A stretch of DNA of 64,000 nt from Ascaris suum (GCA_013433145.1 JACCHR010000041.1:46832-110831); one strand, 5' to 3'; positions 47,881 through 60,588 are shown, counted from the stretch's first letter. Notes: generated from the letters alone by a model not told the origin. A program made the numbers and translations.

Positions 47881-50198
47881 AAAAATTTTTTTTGTCTGAA
47901 TGCTGAATGAGTGACCATTCAAATGAAATTTTATTACTTACGCAAATTTACTTGACGTGGCCGTGAAATAAGCTTACTCAATCGAGCGATAGCTGTTTGC
48001 CTACGCACGTCAATTGGCAGCGAAACGCACAGACAAAGACAATTACATCGCATGTTTTAATCATAGGTATTTACGTTATGGATTGTTAAAGTTTACATAG
48101 GCGTTTATGCTCGATCTTAACATCAAACTGCAACTTTTAACATGGTATCAGAAGATGTAGATGTTTACCCACTTAGGTTATAGGTAAATAAGGAAAGCAA
48201 GTAAAGCTGTATGAATGTCTCCTATTTTAACACAGAGAATGTAATACTTTCTACGACACTTTTATTGCTGAGGACCATTTGAAAAATTATATTTATATAA
48301 GCCTGTAAAATCAGCTAATAGAATACATGAGTATTTTGATTTCTAAAGGATAAACTGGATGAAGGCATTTTATTCTGAGTGGCTTAAGCGTAGAGTTATG
48401 AAGTTTGTTTTTCTACGTTATCTTTTCAGAACTATTAATCATATCATTGAGATATGTTTGACGTCTGCCCAGATGCTTTTTTCTTGCCACTGATATCATA
48501 CAGAATAATAAGTTTCACTTTTCTTTTCCTATGAAAATATCAAATTTCTCAAAGCGATGTTTACTGATCATTTCTAGCTTGAGGTTAAAAAAAAAACTAT
48601 GTTCTCAAGTGGCTTTCTTGCAAGATTAGCCCGATCTAAGGTTTTTGATAAGATAGAATTCTATCATTATTGTTGAGCCGCAAGAGCGTGAACGTCGCGC
48701 GAAGTGCGACGTCGAATTATTCCTCCCCGGTCTCCGATTGAACGGTGGCGCGGCTCTTAGAGTCTCATTTAGGTTCGTCTTTTCCATCCACATCCGTTGG
48801 TTATCTTGAAGGGGATGTTGTTGCTTAACCGTTGTCGAACTGTGTTGTGGGAGTATTTGAAGTCTCAATCATGTTGTTTTGACTTCGCGGCTGTCACGAA
48901 TTCGTCGATCGAAAGTTGTTGCTTCGACAACCATATTATCATGACTTCTAAGAGATTATGTTGCAAATACCCACCTGAGCACAGTATCTAATCACTACTA
49001 CGTTTGAAATTATGTCATTGTAATTTTGGTTTTTCGAAAGCAAAAAGTGGCATATTCGTAAATGAGCTACCATGCATCACGTTATCAAAGTTCGGCTAGT
49101 CCGTTTCCTTGTCATTTATTTTTGAAATTCACTATACTTCTTAACCAATTTGAGCTAAAAAAAGGCACCCGAAAGTGGCAGTCAATAACGAGTATTTTTC
49201 ACATATTTATTCTGTGTTGGGCAATGGAAATAGGCGCTGTTAGATTTCTTCGTGGTTTACTTTATATTACTCATTTATTCTTTATTTTTAAGTATATTAA
49301 AATACGGAAAATATTTTATAAATGATATTTGAGAAGTTGTATATTCTATTCGGCATTGAAGGGTGACACATTCCTCGAAAATTTTCGCTCAGAAACTCAA
49401 CTTTCATCATTCCATGAGAGCTTTTTAATAGCGATATTGTTATTGACCTAATGCATGAGTTTGAGAGGAGTGAAACTTTGCCCCCCCCCCCCCCGTGAAT
49501 TGTTCGAGATTAATAATTTTCGTCCATCTGAAAAGTCGAAATTCATTACATCAGAAAATTTCAACTTAAATTTGGAATTTTTCCAGATTTTTTAACATTT
49601 TAGAGGTTTTGTTATGTTGTTAACGTCACCTTTTATATTTAGATCTTTCGGCAATACAACGTTTCAATTCAAAGATCTTTCTAGCGTTATTTTCGTATCC
49701 ATATTAACAAAAGTACATGCAACATTCATACCGTCTAATATTCTTCTCCACTTCTTTAATATTTTCGATAACCCGTTGGGTATAGAGTGGACAAGTTATT
49801 GAACTGAAACATTGCTTTATTGAGTGTAACACTTCAAATAAACGACTGTAAGCCGTCAATAGAGAGCTCACCTTTCAAAAAAAAAAGACGTATTTGCATG
49901 GGTGCCCACATATTTGAAGGAGTGTTTCTCAAAGAAGGGTCTTTTCTCTTCTATCACTTTTGATATAACAATAAGAAAATTACTGAAAAAAACGGGACGA
50001 TATATTCATACGTGGCACCAATTCACTTGTAGGTATATGTGGTTTACATATTGCAGTGTTTGATACGTTTTCACCCGCCTGTTCTCGTCATTGGTTTTGC
50101 GGTAAAAGGATTAAGTCGTAGTTCATGATGATCGATTAAATGCTCATTATATCCTTTGCGTTGCATGCATTTGGTCTATTTTAGTGTCTTTTCATGTC

Positions 50199-50615
50199 TT
50201 ACGACAAACCGTGTCCTAGAACAGATGTTGTGTCCGAGGACAAATTTTCTCCTGAGTGACTACTAAGGCCAGATTTGTCTTCCTGTGGCAATAAAGTGGA
50301 CTCACTTTTGTGAGGGAACAATGAAGTATAAAAGATAGTTTTCAGTAGATGAACTGAAGCGATTGTAAGGGGTGTTGGTTGTTGTAAAGGCAAAGCATAT
50401 CTAATTAGATCAAATGAATCAAAATTTGCACTTTCCAAAGCGCTCGGGTAAGCATCTTTCTGCCGAAAGTATCTAATGAGGTCAGAATAGTTTCTCAGTT
50501 GTTTTTTCCATTCGATCTTCTCGATAAAATTGTTACAGCTTCTATGAACAGTGTTTCCATTTAGAAGAACGACTTGATTACTGCCAGATGGGGACTGCTT
50601 CTTAACCTTTGCTCC
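50199..50615 (-). CDS. Putative nested minus-strand gene or terminal exon, unknown protein
   Basis: This is the longest frame in the window that is not low-complexity. From ATG at 50615 it encodes 138 residues to TAA. In-frame codons continue upstream to about 50730 without another ATG, so it may instead be a last exon entered by splicing. It starts MGAKVKKQSPSGSNQVVLLN, has a central helical part (FIEKIEWKKQLRNYSDLIRY, then FRQKDAYPSALES) and a Ser-rich tail (SGLSSHSGENLSSDT). No signal peptide, membrane segment or known domain is visible. It lies inside the presumed large intron of the + strand membrane-protein gene. Balanced composition argues for coding; lack of homology by eye leaves it open. 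Confidence 0.4.
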   Translation of the reverse strand, partial: GAKVKKQSPSGSNQVVLLNGNTVHRSCNNFIEKIEWKKQLRNYSDLIRYFRQKDAYPSALESANFDSFDLIRYALPLQQPTPLTIASVHLLKTIFYTSLFPHKSESTLLPQEDKSGLSSHSGENLSSDTTSVLGHGLS

Positions 50616-51438
50616 CATCGCTTTGCCTCTGCCGTGCTCACTCGTTGTTTCTTTTAGTTTGGCGCTAACTGAATTTCCCAGTGATTCCTGCACGCTTTTT
50701 TTGATGACATATTTTGATGTTATTCATGCAAATATTTCCAAGAAAATTTCTACGTATTGTTGTCTACGTTCTTATGCGGTATTTGGAAGACTAATATTTG
50801 CTTCACTGCTGAGTAGTTCTTTTTCACCGCGACATGTCTAGAAAGCATCTTAAATGTATTGAAGGTAGTGCGTTTGTCTAATGCATTATGTAGATATATC
50901 ATCTATATGTAGAGAGTTTTAAACTACATAAGGTGATAATATAGATTACATAGAGTGTAGAATTACGTAATGCGTTAGTTGTACGGTTGACACCATGATT
51001 ATACGGGAAATTGCGTTTTATAGTCTGGAACTCGGCATGTACGGATCCTCGAGAAATCGTTTTCAATCCCGCCTCATGTTTATAGTGACTTTTGCAATAA
51101 TGCATGATGAGTATAACTATAACTTGTGATTGGAAAGAGGATTAAATCCCATATCGGATGTGTTTCGTTGTGGTTGATTGTTCGTCGGTTAATGTGCAAG
51201 AGAATTGTGCATTCCATTCTCTTCGAACGTTCAAGTAATTGGAAGGGAACGTTGATTATGGTCCTTGCCTGTAACAACTGTAAGAGCTAGGAAAAGCGTA
51301 GAATATAGGACATTCTTCGTATTTAATAATTTTTATACAACGTGTCAGTAGTCAGAGTTGTGAATGCTTTTATCAAAAAAGTCTTATTGATGCATTTCGC
51401 CGCCATGCTGACTCATTTCCGCCATTTCGTCCCGCTGA

Positions 51439-51717
51439 CTTGCCTCGAGGCGTGCAAAACCCTTCGTCAACATCGAGTTCAATATTAAGAGGTTAAAACA
51501 TCTGTTGGATGCAATTTATGAAAGTGCCAAATCCGAAGTAATTTCATCCGAAACCTGAATTGCAGCAATTTTTTCTCGGTCACTCGGAGCTTTTATAGCA
51601 ATTGTCAGGAGGGCGAACATGAAAAAATACTACTGTGTCGAATTTCTTTATCATTCAAAATCACATGAGTTGATTTGCAACCATCGTTGTATTTATTTAT
51701 TTATCCTTATATATTGA
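51439..51717 (+). pseudogene. Tc1/mariner-type transposase, decayed C-terminal fragment
   Basis: One frame with a single internal TGA (51556) reads VNIEFNIKR-LKHLLDAIYE, then SAKSEVISSET, and after the stop IAAIFSRSLGAFIAIVRRAN followed by KKYY. This follows the end of Tc1-like transposases: PIE-x2-W-x3-KR, a helix with AI-x2-aW-x2-I, E-x-I-x2-L-x2-S, then AVI-x-A-(N/G)...KY. The Trp residues are replaced and the catalytic DDE part is not visible upstream, where the frame is shifted. It is an old, inactive copy in an intron. Confidence 0.5.
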
Positions 51718-51977
51718 CACAATAAGTTCCCATTACAATCATAAATTTGCGCAATCCTTCAGTTTCGATGAGATAGTTTTTTCATCATCCTTGATTAGAT
51801 TTGTTGTGACTTCTACAGTTTCTTTTCCTTCACTGTTTATCACCTGAATCTCTACGTGAGAATTTTAAGTGGAAGAGTTAATCGGTTATTTAACCTTTGT
51901 CGTATCCATCAGTATGTTATGTGTTGACCGATCAAATTCGTCATATGTTCAGGCTAAGATATTTGAGAAGGAAAGGA

Positions 51978-51999
51978 GGTTAAGGTTAAGGTTAAGGTT
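51978..51999. repeat. (GGTTAA)n short tandem repeat
   Basis: Three and a half GGTTAA hexamers. It resembles telomere-like repeats but is not the nematode unit TTAGGC. Confidence 0.8.
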
Positions 52000-52208
52000 G
52001 ATTGTCACAGGTGAACGCGCTAATCACCCCTCTCCCCATCTCCTCTCATTTTTGCAAATTTCTTCAACTGGTTACTTGTGGTTGAAGTTTGCGCGCTTAC
52101 GGTCTTTCTCGTTATTTTCACTTATGGAATACATTGGGTGAATAACCAGGAGTCACCTTTTCCTCTCTGGGATTCAAGCTTGCGCATTTAAATGCTCATA
52201 ATGGGCTT

Positions 52209-52246
52209 GTTAGGCAGCCTACAGACGAGTGTTAGGCAGCCTACAG
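52209..52246. repeat. Two copies of GTTAGGCAGCCTACAG
   Basis: Exact 16-bp direct repeat, 22 bp apart. Each copy contains AGGC...GCCT, a small palindrome. Confidence 0.85.
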
Positions 52247-53376
52247 GGCAGAAAACTGACGTTGAAGCTGTGAGTATTTAATGTTCTTTGCATGAATTTT
52301 TTCCAAACTTTTGAAATGTTCAATTGTCTCCAAGGCGTTTTTTTTGCGATGTATTATAAAAGAAGTGCTTAGGATTTAGTTGGCACTTAATGAGGTTGAA
52401 AAAAAAGCAAAAAATTTTGCGCCCAAGGGAGTTATATTCGTCACTGCGTTGTTTCAGGATTGAATGTCATAGTTGGATGATTTATGAGTTTCATGCGGCC
52501 ACTCACATTAACATTATCCTCATCTTCGGTGTACTCATTTTGTAGCAGTCTTTATCTTTTCGTTTATTAAAACCCATCAGCTTATTTTTTTATTGTTTTG
52601 CACTTATATTTATTTGCAAATATGGCGTTTAATTCCTAATTTTTATTAACGCTTAGACATTTTCATTGAGCGCTTATTTTCATTATCCTAAGAACGACGA
52701 TACGTAAAAAAATGCCGCCAAAGCAAATAAAATCTTATTTATTGTATTCTTTTCTTTTCAGCAATAGTTCGAAGATTTTTTGCTTTGAATATCAAAATTT
52801 CGTATCACTCAATTAGGAATATATTAATATAATGTGGAAAATGTGCTAGAACAGTTGATACTATTTATGCTTTCTACACTGTATTCATTTCGCCATTGAC
52901 TTCCACTAATTATTGATAAAGGATGAAATACGCAAAAAATAATACGTTCATATTTTCGTTAATTTAGCTACTCGCTTATATTTCAAACAGAAGATTCGCT
53001 TTTTCTACATTTCGGCAGTCAACGATCTAGAATTTGGCACTCGAAATTTCTGCAACACTCTCTTTGAATTTAATGAATCAGTGTGGAACATAAAATATGC
53101 TGTAATCATATGAGGTGCATTTTACTCAGGAAATTTCTAGGTTCTGATTTAAGTCGTTTCTCACGTTTACATTTACCGTTGCTTCATTCTTCCTCTAGCG
53201 ATAGATGAATAAATATCCTTATATATACGCGCACACAAAAAAATATCGCCTGATGCGATTTTTTTGAAAGAAACTTGTAAAAGCGCACAGAGCGTAAAAA
53301 GTTAGTTGTAAATTTTCCTCAACGGAATATCCCTTCCCTCCCGTTTTTCCTCATCTTCTTGAATTTTATATTCTAG

Positions 53377-53404
53377 CGGGAGTGGGGGACTTTGACGATT
53401 TCAG
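53377..53404 (+). CDS. Candidate 28-nt micro-exon of the membrane-protein gene
   Basis: A tight acceptor (TTTATATTCTAG at 53376) and donor (TTCAG|GTAACT at 53405) enclose 28 nt that read GVGDFDDF in the frame that links phase 1 to phase 2. That would join the exon at 46640 to the one at 60508. Short exons can arise by chance. Confidence 0.25.
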
Positions 53405-53700
53405 GTAACTATCAGCAATAATTCCTCATTGGTGCTCTTTCACAAACGAAGATTACAACCAAAACTGAGAATTCGAAGTGGATTTTAGAAAAATCCAAGT
53501 TATACTTGTTTTTGCGCTTTTGTAAGCTCTCTTTACAGAAGCTCATTATAGAACCATCGTTTTTCCTGTGTTTCCACATGTGTATGTGTATGTGTTGTTT
53601 TATGAGTACTTGTTTGTTCGATAATTTTATCTCTTAGAAAGATTAAAGTTGACGTTAGAAGATTTGACGAGAAAAACGCGGCGCACTATTGATTATATTT

Positions 53701-53745
53701 AAATGCGTATATCATATCAGCTATGCTAGCGCTCTTTTTAATTTG
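53701..53745 (+). repeat. Dispersed repeat fragment, copy 3
   Basis: AAATGCGTATATCATATCAG followed by CTATGCTAGCG matches the core seen at 17586 and 46005 with several changes. Confidence 0.35.
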
Positions 53746-53815
53746 CTGTAAATTTATTGATATTCGGGAAGTGGAGAAATGCTTGAAATTTAGGTTATGA
53801 AATGACCGCAACGTT

Positions 53816-54196
53816 ATGAAATTGTCTTTTCTGGATGATGTACGTTCTCCTTCCTCCTCCTCCTTCCCCCATCTCCCATTTTCGATATCAGCACATCTTA
53901 TTCCTTGCTGCTTGAAAAAATGCGAAGTGTCTCAAGTCGTTCGCGAATGTCCTGCTGAATTGTGTCCTGAAGCATTTAAACTCTCAATCTCAGGTCCTGT
54001 TAAATTCCTTGTTCACCAGTCTCAGATACTCTTTAGGAAAGTAAGGAATACTTCAAAATCCATTCCCTATAATTGGAGAAAACGTCATATTCCAAGGCAT
54101 AATTCATACGAAAGTGCTAGTGCCATAAGTGGTATTATAGTGTTGAGAAATTATAATGCCTCAGTATACGTGATATCAGTGATGCGTCTTTCGTGA
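53816..54196 (+). other. ORF of 126 codons, probably not a gene
   Basis: The ATG frame includes a pyrimidine-tract-encoded Ser/Pro run and later CCLKKCEVSQ and ECPAELCPEAF. No domain is recognisable and there is no splice or promoter evidence. The opposite strand also has a protein-like short frame (DTIQQDIRERLETLRIF), so an old mobile-element relic is possible. Confidence 0.15.
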
Positions 54197-54199
54197 AAC

Positions 54200-57100
54200 T
54201 CTCCCGCCAATCTTATTTCAATTATTTCCGGTTATTAAGCCTAAGCGATTGCTAAGGTCGCAAATCAAATCATTTCGCTTACCCGTATTCGCGGGACATT
54301 GAATTTAACACAAAAATTCGATAATATCATTCAGAGAGCTTCGAAACTCAGCAGATTTATTTCGACATCATCCGGTTGAATTGATATTTATTTATTCCAT
54401 TGATCTCGACTTTTAGCTAATATTAAGATAGCTAGAGATATAAACGCGATATTATTTTGCTACAGTCTCATGTTTTCTTTAAAAGAATAACGCCGTTGAC
54501 GAATATTCGTTATAACGAGTAGGCGAAAAAATATTCCTACCAATGAGCCTTCTTGTGGAACTTAACGATATTTTGAGAGTTTATTTTAGAATCGTTGGGG
54601 AAAGAAAGCATCGAGGAGTTTCCAAAAAAAAATAAAAATCCCACTGCAAAATGCATGCATAAGCAGAATTACTCCTTAGTAAGATTGTTCCTCGAGCCTA
54701 TGCACAAGAGATTGCCTTTTTCATACACTTATATTGTTTTTTTAGCGCTAAGATGGTATTCAGCATGTGTTTTCTACCTCCATAACAATATGATGTTGGA
54801 TCCGTTTTTTCTTTATGTCACTATACTGAATGCGCCAATTTCCCATAGGTATCGTTGAAATCTTTACACTTGAAAGCATTAGATCTTTACAATAGTTATT
54901 CAACAATTATCAATGAAAGGTTTGAGCATTTCGGCTACATGATTGATGTGAAAATGTGGTGAGTATCTATTGAAATGATTATTGGATGTGTTGGAAGCTA
55001 ATACAGCATGATAAACACTCAACAAACAAAATGGCATGCCTTTTGCGATTAAAACGTTACAGTGGTTTTCAGTACCTCTCGAGAGTGTAGGGCAAAAAAT
55101 AAAAGACAGAAGTAAAGCGCCATGCGAAACACAGATTCAGATTGACGAGTAGAAAGCTAACAAAGTGCTACGATCTATAATTTCTATAGCATAATGATGC
55201 GTCAGATTTAGTTATGAGCATTGATTAAATCGTGCGTATAAATTATATTTTTTGTGATGCTTCGAAGAGTAGTTAATAGAGTAGCTCTTCATAGTTTTTT
55301 CAATGTACTCTTCAACTGACGAAACGAATATCTGACAAAAAGAGGAGGAAAACGAAAAAAAAGCGAGTTTAGCTGAAGCATTTTTCACAACTCAATTCAA
55401 AACGACTAGAATTTTGCATCATTTCGGTTTTTTTTTTTGAAAGTTTTCTACTTTTACTTGTTCGAAATCTTGCATAATTTCAATTTTTTTTTTGAATCGG
55501 CGGATTGGTTTTAAAATCAGGCCGCTATTTATTTCATAATGCATGATGCTTCTAACTTTGCACCTATTAAATAGTGCGGGTGGCACTGAAAAGCTGCATG
55601 CAAGAAACTTCAACAAATTCGATATTTTTGCATCAGCGAATTACGACGCCCCATTCCAAGGGGACGAATTCTCTTCGCATCCAAGATAGCTGACATTTGT
55701 GGATGACAGAAGGGGAGCGAATGCGGAACTGATTTCTTGCCCACTAGGTTGCTGATTTATCAAAAGGCGATGCTCCATTCCTGTTTGAACCCTATTTAAA
55801 TCCATCCCACACTCATGTAAATCATACTCATTATTCAGAGTATATATAAATTTATTTAATCTCGGAGAAAGCAATTATATACTTCCGCTTGTGTAGTCTG
55901 CCATTGCGAATGTGTACGCATTAACATACTGCGTTGTGTGTAATATTAGAAAAAGAGCGCTTTCAAGGTATCTTGCAGTAATGAGGGTCGACGCAATATC
56001 TGCGGAACTGATTACCCTCTTCCGCTAATAATGACACTGTAATGGGCGGTGCTTGTATGGTCTTTGTGGTGATTCCCAAGTCCAACGGTTATGTATCAAT
56101 TTCTACTACGATCAGCCTCTTCGTTATTCATTTCGCAGTCATTGTCCTACATGCAAATCGATACACAACCCGGTGGAAATAGTCTAGTAGATGGTTGGAT
56201 TCCGATTCTCGTCTTCTATTACAGTCATCGATTTCTAGAACAACTGAAAACGAAACTACACAAAATGGCGGTATCTCAAGGATGCAACGACGGTATTTTA
56301 TTATAATCGATGTTATTCTTATTCTTATGTTTTGTTTTCCACCTCGATTTGTTTCATAAGCGCATTATTGGTTTTACGAATTTCATCATCTCAATCCTCT
56401 CTTAAAGTCAAAATGCACTTGATTCTTGCAGCTTATTTGTTTATGCCCAACTGAAGTGGTGAAATTTACTACATGCGGAAGGAAGTAGGTTCACAAAATC
56501 TTGCTCATTTTTATGGAAGCAGTTTGGTTCTTTGAGAAGAAACGTATGTAGTTGAGGACATTGCTGAAACGATATCGATGATCCACGATCCCAAAAAGAA
56601 GTTGTGAACCGTATTATGGAGATCAACGGAAGTAGCGTAGAATTTAAGCAAATGCATCATGAACGATAGCATCTATGGACAATATTCTGAGAAGTAATCT
56701 CGCTGATGTTGCAAAAAAACTGAGAGTGGAAAGGAGGGAGGGGATGGAGGGGGAACGGTGGGGAGCAGTTGACCTCAGCACCACGAAAAATACTCACTTC
56801 CACATGAATCCAGCTTCTAAAATATTTAGCGCAAACTTTAGAATATCGCTGAAGCTGCAGTTTTCAAAGCTTTACGTTCTCGTGTTATATTGTTAAAATG
56901 CGATTTTATTTTATTTTATTCTCAACAGAGAATAGCAATATTTAAAAGTTTCCGTCACTAAAAATTTCACAATTTAGAAATGAATGACTGCCCTAAAAAA
57001 TAGCAGAAAACAAACGACGAACTTATGGAGAGAAAAATAATCGTTGGAAGAATTTTGCAGAAATAATCCTAAAATCTCATAAAAATATGGAAAAAATTGA

Positions 57101-58401
57101 AGTGGAAAATATCGCAATATATTGAAAATAAAAAAATGACGACATTATTTTATCAATATTTAGAGCATATTCTTGGCTTATTGCATTCCTAAGAGATCAA
57201 AAAGTACAATACAAGTTTTTATATTCTACTAGTATTTTTATTTGTAATTTGATGATGTATGATTGGTGAAAAATTTTATTTGCTACTCAGTGTTGTGTGC
57301 ATCTGCTTATGAATGTACTTTTTAGGGCGGAACTAGCGTTGTTGATGAACCGATTTTATATGGGGAGGAAACGGGAGGGACGGAAGCATTTACACGGATT
57401 AATGCCCTTTAATGAGCGATTGCGATATCAGCCGTAATCGAGTTGATGCACCCCCTAGAGGCATCAATATTCACGCGAATGAAAGTGTTATATAGCGGCG
57501 CAAAAATACGAACGCATAAGAGTGCAAATGCCATCACAAAATTTGTGCCTAGTAATCCATGAACTATCAAACGAGATAGGCATAAAACGGGTTACTTTCG
57601 GCCATGAATAATTCTAATCATATCCTCTTTACACTATGCGATCAGGTTGATGGAACAGGCTTATAACCACAAGAGACGTTCTATTTCAAGGTATTTGGCT
57701 GGTATTTTGCATAGATGGCTTTTAGGATAAAGAGAGGGTAGAAAGAAATAGGAATGAGAGGGAACGATAAAAGAGCGCTGACTGTAATATGAAATTGGAT
57801 TTGAAAAAAAAAATAATGCATGAAATTTGCATAAAGCAAAAACATTGGAGTTTTTTAAAATTTGTGTTTTCGAAAATTTAGCATTATTTCAGAATTATTT
57901 CATCGTTTCCTATGATAGTACGTATAAAATTGTTTATGATTAGGGGTCACATGTATGAACTCAATTTATTCAAATGTTTCTTTGAGCCTCGAATGAGAAG
58001 ATTGCGTTCAGCATTAGCATTTTAGTATCTATGAAAAAGCATTTGCATTTCCATGTCTACAAGAGATATTTCTAGAAGAAATACGTTAGAAGTGTTAATT
58101 ATGATGAATTCTCGCAATTTTCATAGGCTTTTTTGTTTTTCAAATTGCATTCTGCGTAAATGCAGAAATGAGGCCATTTATGGCATACTCTTCTCTTCAT
58201 TCTTGCAGAAATAATGAGGCGATGAACACGTCTCAAGTCGATCTCATTTCATATTTAAATCAAACACCGATTAATTAATTTATTTTCTGGTGGAATTTCC
58301 GGCTTTGAGAGCTTCTGATCTCTATTTAGAGTGATCTTAAAAATCGCCAATATTTCTGTCGATTCCTTTTGTCTACCTGCAATTAGTGGCACTCTTGCAT
58401 A
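54200..58401. other. No gene recognised
   Basis: AT-rich sequence with a G/A-rich tract at 56730-56770 and short frames. Nothing here keeps the phase of the membrane-protein exons or shows a conserved motif. Confidence 0.45.
55641..55874 (-). other. ORF of 77 codons, unknown
   Basis: TTG-started minus frame with sequence such as CGMDLNRVQTGMEHRLLINQ and SYLGCEENSSPWNGAS before TAA. Balanced composition, no known domain, no clear acceptor. Confidence 0.15.
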
Positions 58402-58824
58402 GAACGATGGCACCCCGGTTGCGAACCGCGAACGCAGCTAAGCTCGTGCACAACACTGCGCACGCACAACTACGGTACTCTGCACTCTGCAGGCGTATAC
58501 TGACCCCATACAGGAATTCGAAAAGCTGTAACCGGAATGTCAAATAATATCTCCGTGCAAATTCTCAACTCAGTTGAGGTGAGGGAAGTGCGCTTGTTGG
58601 ATGCCGATCATTGCAGAGAGAGCGACGCGTCATCCAGCAAGTGCGCTTCCCCCACCTCAATTGAGCTGAAATTTTGCACGGGGAGGTTATTCTGTTACAG
58701 GTTTTCGAATTCCTGTGATGGGAGATAGTATTCGACTGCAGTGCAGGGCACGGCAGTAGTGCGTACACATTATTGTGCACGTGCTCAGCTGTGTTCGGGG
58801 TTCGCAACCGGGTGCCATCGTTCT
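58402..58824. mobile_element. MITE-like imperfect hairpin element flanked by TA
   Basis: GAACGATGGCACC(C)CGGTTGCGAAC begins the element and its reverse complement ends it. The two halves pair along roughly 200 nt each, with scattered mismatches, around a centre near 58610. TA lies on both sides (58400-58401 and 58825-58826). It is much more GC-rich than its surroundings. No coding capacity: the frames at 58537 and 58565 are arm translations. TA flanks suggest mobilisation by a Tc1/mariner-like or similar transposase. Confidence 0.7.
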
Positions 58825-59506
58825 ATTGAATAAGTCTATAGCATCATCGTTAATTTAATGACAGTTAGAAAAGCGACCCACCTCAACTAACCAAGCACTT
58901 TAGCAATGAATCAAGTCGATGAAATAGATTTCTTTTTTTTGGTTGCAAATTTTAGTTCAATTTTTGTGAGAGCTTGAAACTCCGAACTGCCGCTATAAGG
59001 AGTTCAAAATTTTCTGCTCATTGAATCGATTGTCAGAGGTTTCATTTTCAAAATTCGCGTTAATCGTTATTATGATTAAATGGCCTCATCTCTATGCGTC
59101 TCGATTTGTCATTTGTCTAATATTAGGTTTGAAGGCGTTTTCTTTTGACATTTTTTCGCAAACAATCTTGTTATAAATTTAAAGATATATTAGGAGAATT
59201 TTACGACGAAGCATTTAGGATGAACAGAAATGAGAAAAAAATTTGTGGAGGATAAATTGCAAATGGCATAAATTGTAGATTTAACACCTTTATGAGGGTG
59301 ACAACAGTTATAAAGAAAATACGATGGAGAATCAATTGCAAGGGTGCTATGCATTTTAAAAGAAACTAATATCATTTTGCATTCTGGAAGAGTTGTCCAT
59401 CTGATGATGTAACAGAAATTTTCCCGTATTTAACTGTGAAAGATGATCGCATCATCGTTCTTCCTTCTATCTATGTGATACTGAAAAACTTATATTATTT
59501 TTCCAT

Positions 59507-59625
59507 CTTTTCTTTTCCCACTTTTCCCACTATATTACTTTCTTTTCCATCTTTTTCCACAATATTTCTTTTCTCATTTCCATCTTTTCCCACTTTTCCA
59601 ACTCATCTCCCTTCTCTTCCATCCC
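59507..59625. repeat. Pyrimidine-rich minisatellite (CTTTTCCCA-type units)
   Basis: Repeated TTTTCC(C/A)(A/T)CTTTTCC words. The + frame encodes repeated FSFPSFPTFPT, an artefact of the repeat. Confidence 0.7.
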
Positions 59626-59727
59626 ACACGTTGACATCTCATACGTGTTTAATACTGCAATAATTATAGAAACGAAGAAAACTCGAGGTAATCGTTGATT
59701 TAATAGCAAATACACCGCCACAACTTC

Positions 59728-60060
59728 ATGTCGAATGCATATTTGCTCAAATCTCTAAATTCATCTCTATTTAGGGCACTGATAATACTATCCATCAATG
59801 TAACTCAAGCAGTCATGTCAGCTGTCATTCAAACAGGGGTGATTATAAAAATTCGCATAAAGAATCTACGAAAAAAAAGTCTACGTTTTCTTTCCCTCAT
59901 AAATGCAGATATTGATTATCACTCAACCGAATATCTTATGTTCCACTTCTGGTTAGAAGCATATTTCAAAAGAAATATCAGAAGAAATTTAGTTTTGGGC
60001 AAAGAAAAATTTTCCTTAGACGGAGCTTTTCAATGTGCAATCCGTCGATTCCACTTTTAG
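59728..60060 (+). other. ORF of 110 codons from ATG, unknown
   Basis: Reads MSNAYLLKSLNSSLFRALII, includes a basic stretch (KIRIKNLRKKSLRF) and ends CAIRRFHF. It lies 450 bp before candidate exon F but has no donor that would join it. No domain recognised. Confidence 0.2.
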
Positions 60061-60152
60061 TTTGAAAGTGCTTTATATATATGTATTGTTTTATATATAT
60101 TGTTAAATTTAAAGTATTTTATATAATTGTTTTATAAAAGTATTTATATTTA

Positions 60153-60155
<3 letters not shown>

Positions 60156-60211
<56 letters not shown>

Positions 60212-60220
60212 TATATATAT
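60156..60220. repeat. (AT)n microsatellite
   Basis: AT run with one slip. Confidence 0.95.
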
Positions 60221-60507
60221 TTTTTATCGGTTGCTCATTATGTATACCCCGTGGCATCATTTTATTTAGAAATATCCAATTTATGCGTTTTATCTGCAAT
60301 TACACCATATCTATATTTGAAACCGATTCCCACAACTCGTTTATTGCTAGCGCCTTATTGATTAGATGTATTCCCCCCCCCCCTTCCCCTACCCGTCCAC
60401 CCGTTGCTTCATTGAAATAAAAACCGCTGATAAAAATCTTAAAAAATTATTGAAATATATTAATCTATTAGTAATATTGGAGCAGTAAACAAGTATATAT
60501 ATTTCAG

Positions 60508-60588
60508 GGTGGTCGATGTGAGCGACCATAAAACGTGTGCATTGCTCATGACGAAAATCAAGGAAGCACACAGAAATCAATCACCGTC
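60508..60588 (+). CDS. Candidate exon F; possible start of a gamma-glutamyltransferase-like ectodomain
   Basis: The splice sites are excellent: TATATATTTCAG at 60507 and TC|GTAAGT at 60589. Only one frame is open, giving VVDVSDHKTCALLMTKIKEA and then HRNQSP plus two bases. The pattern SD-x-K-x-C-x2-L recalls the first beta strand and helix of gamma-glutamyltransferases, type II membrane enzymes that cleave glutathione outside the cell. Family members continue with a DAA-rich helix and a GLGGG-like motif, which would lie in the next exon; I could not find it before 64000. The resemblance is slight and the function is not established. Confidence 0.45.

Noticed and set aside
48626..48990. GC-rich stretch with an 80-codon minus frame (…NLNETLRAAPPFNRRPGRNN…) and an overlapping + frame
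   Set aside because: Both strands look protein-like, no motif is recognised and splice sites are absent. It is possibly a decayed mobile element, but I cannot say which.
51978..51999. Possible interstitial telomere sequence
   Set aside because: The hexamer is GGTTAA, not the nematode TTAGGC, and there are fewer than four copies.
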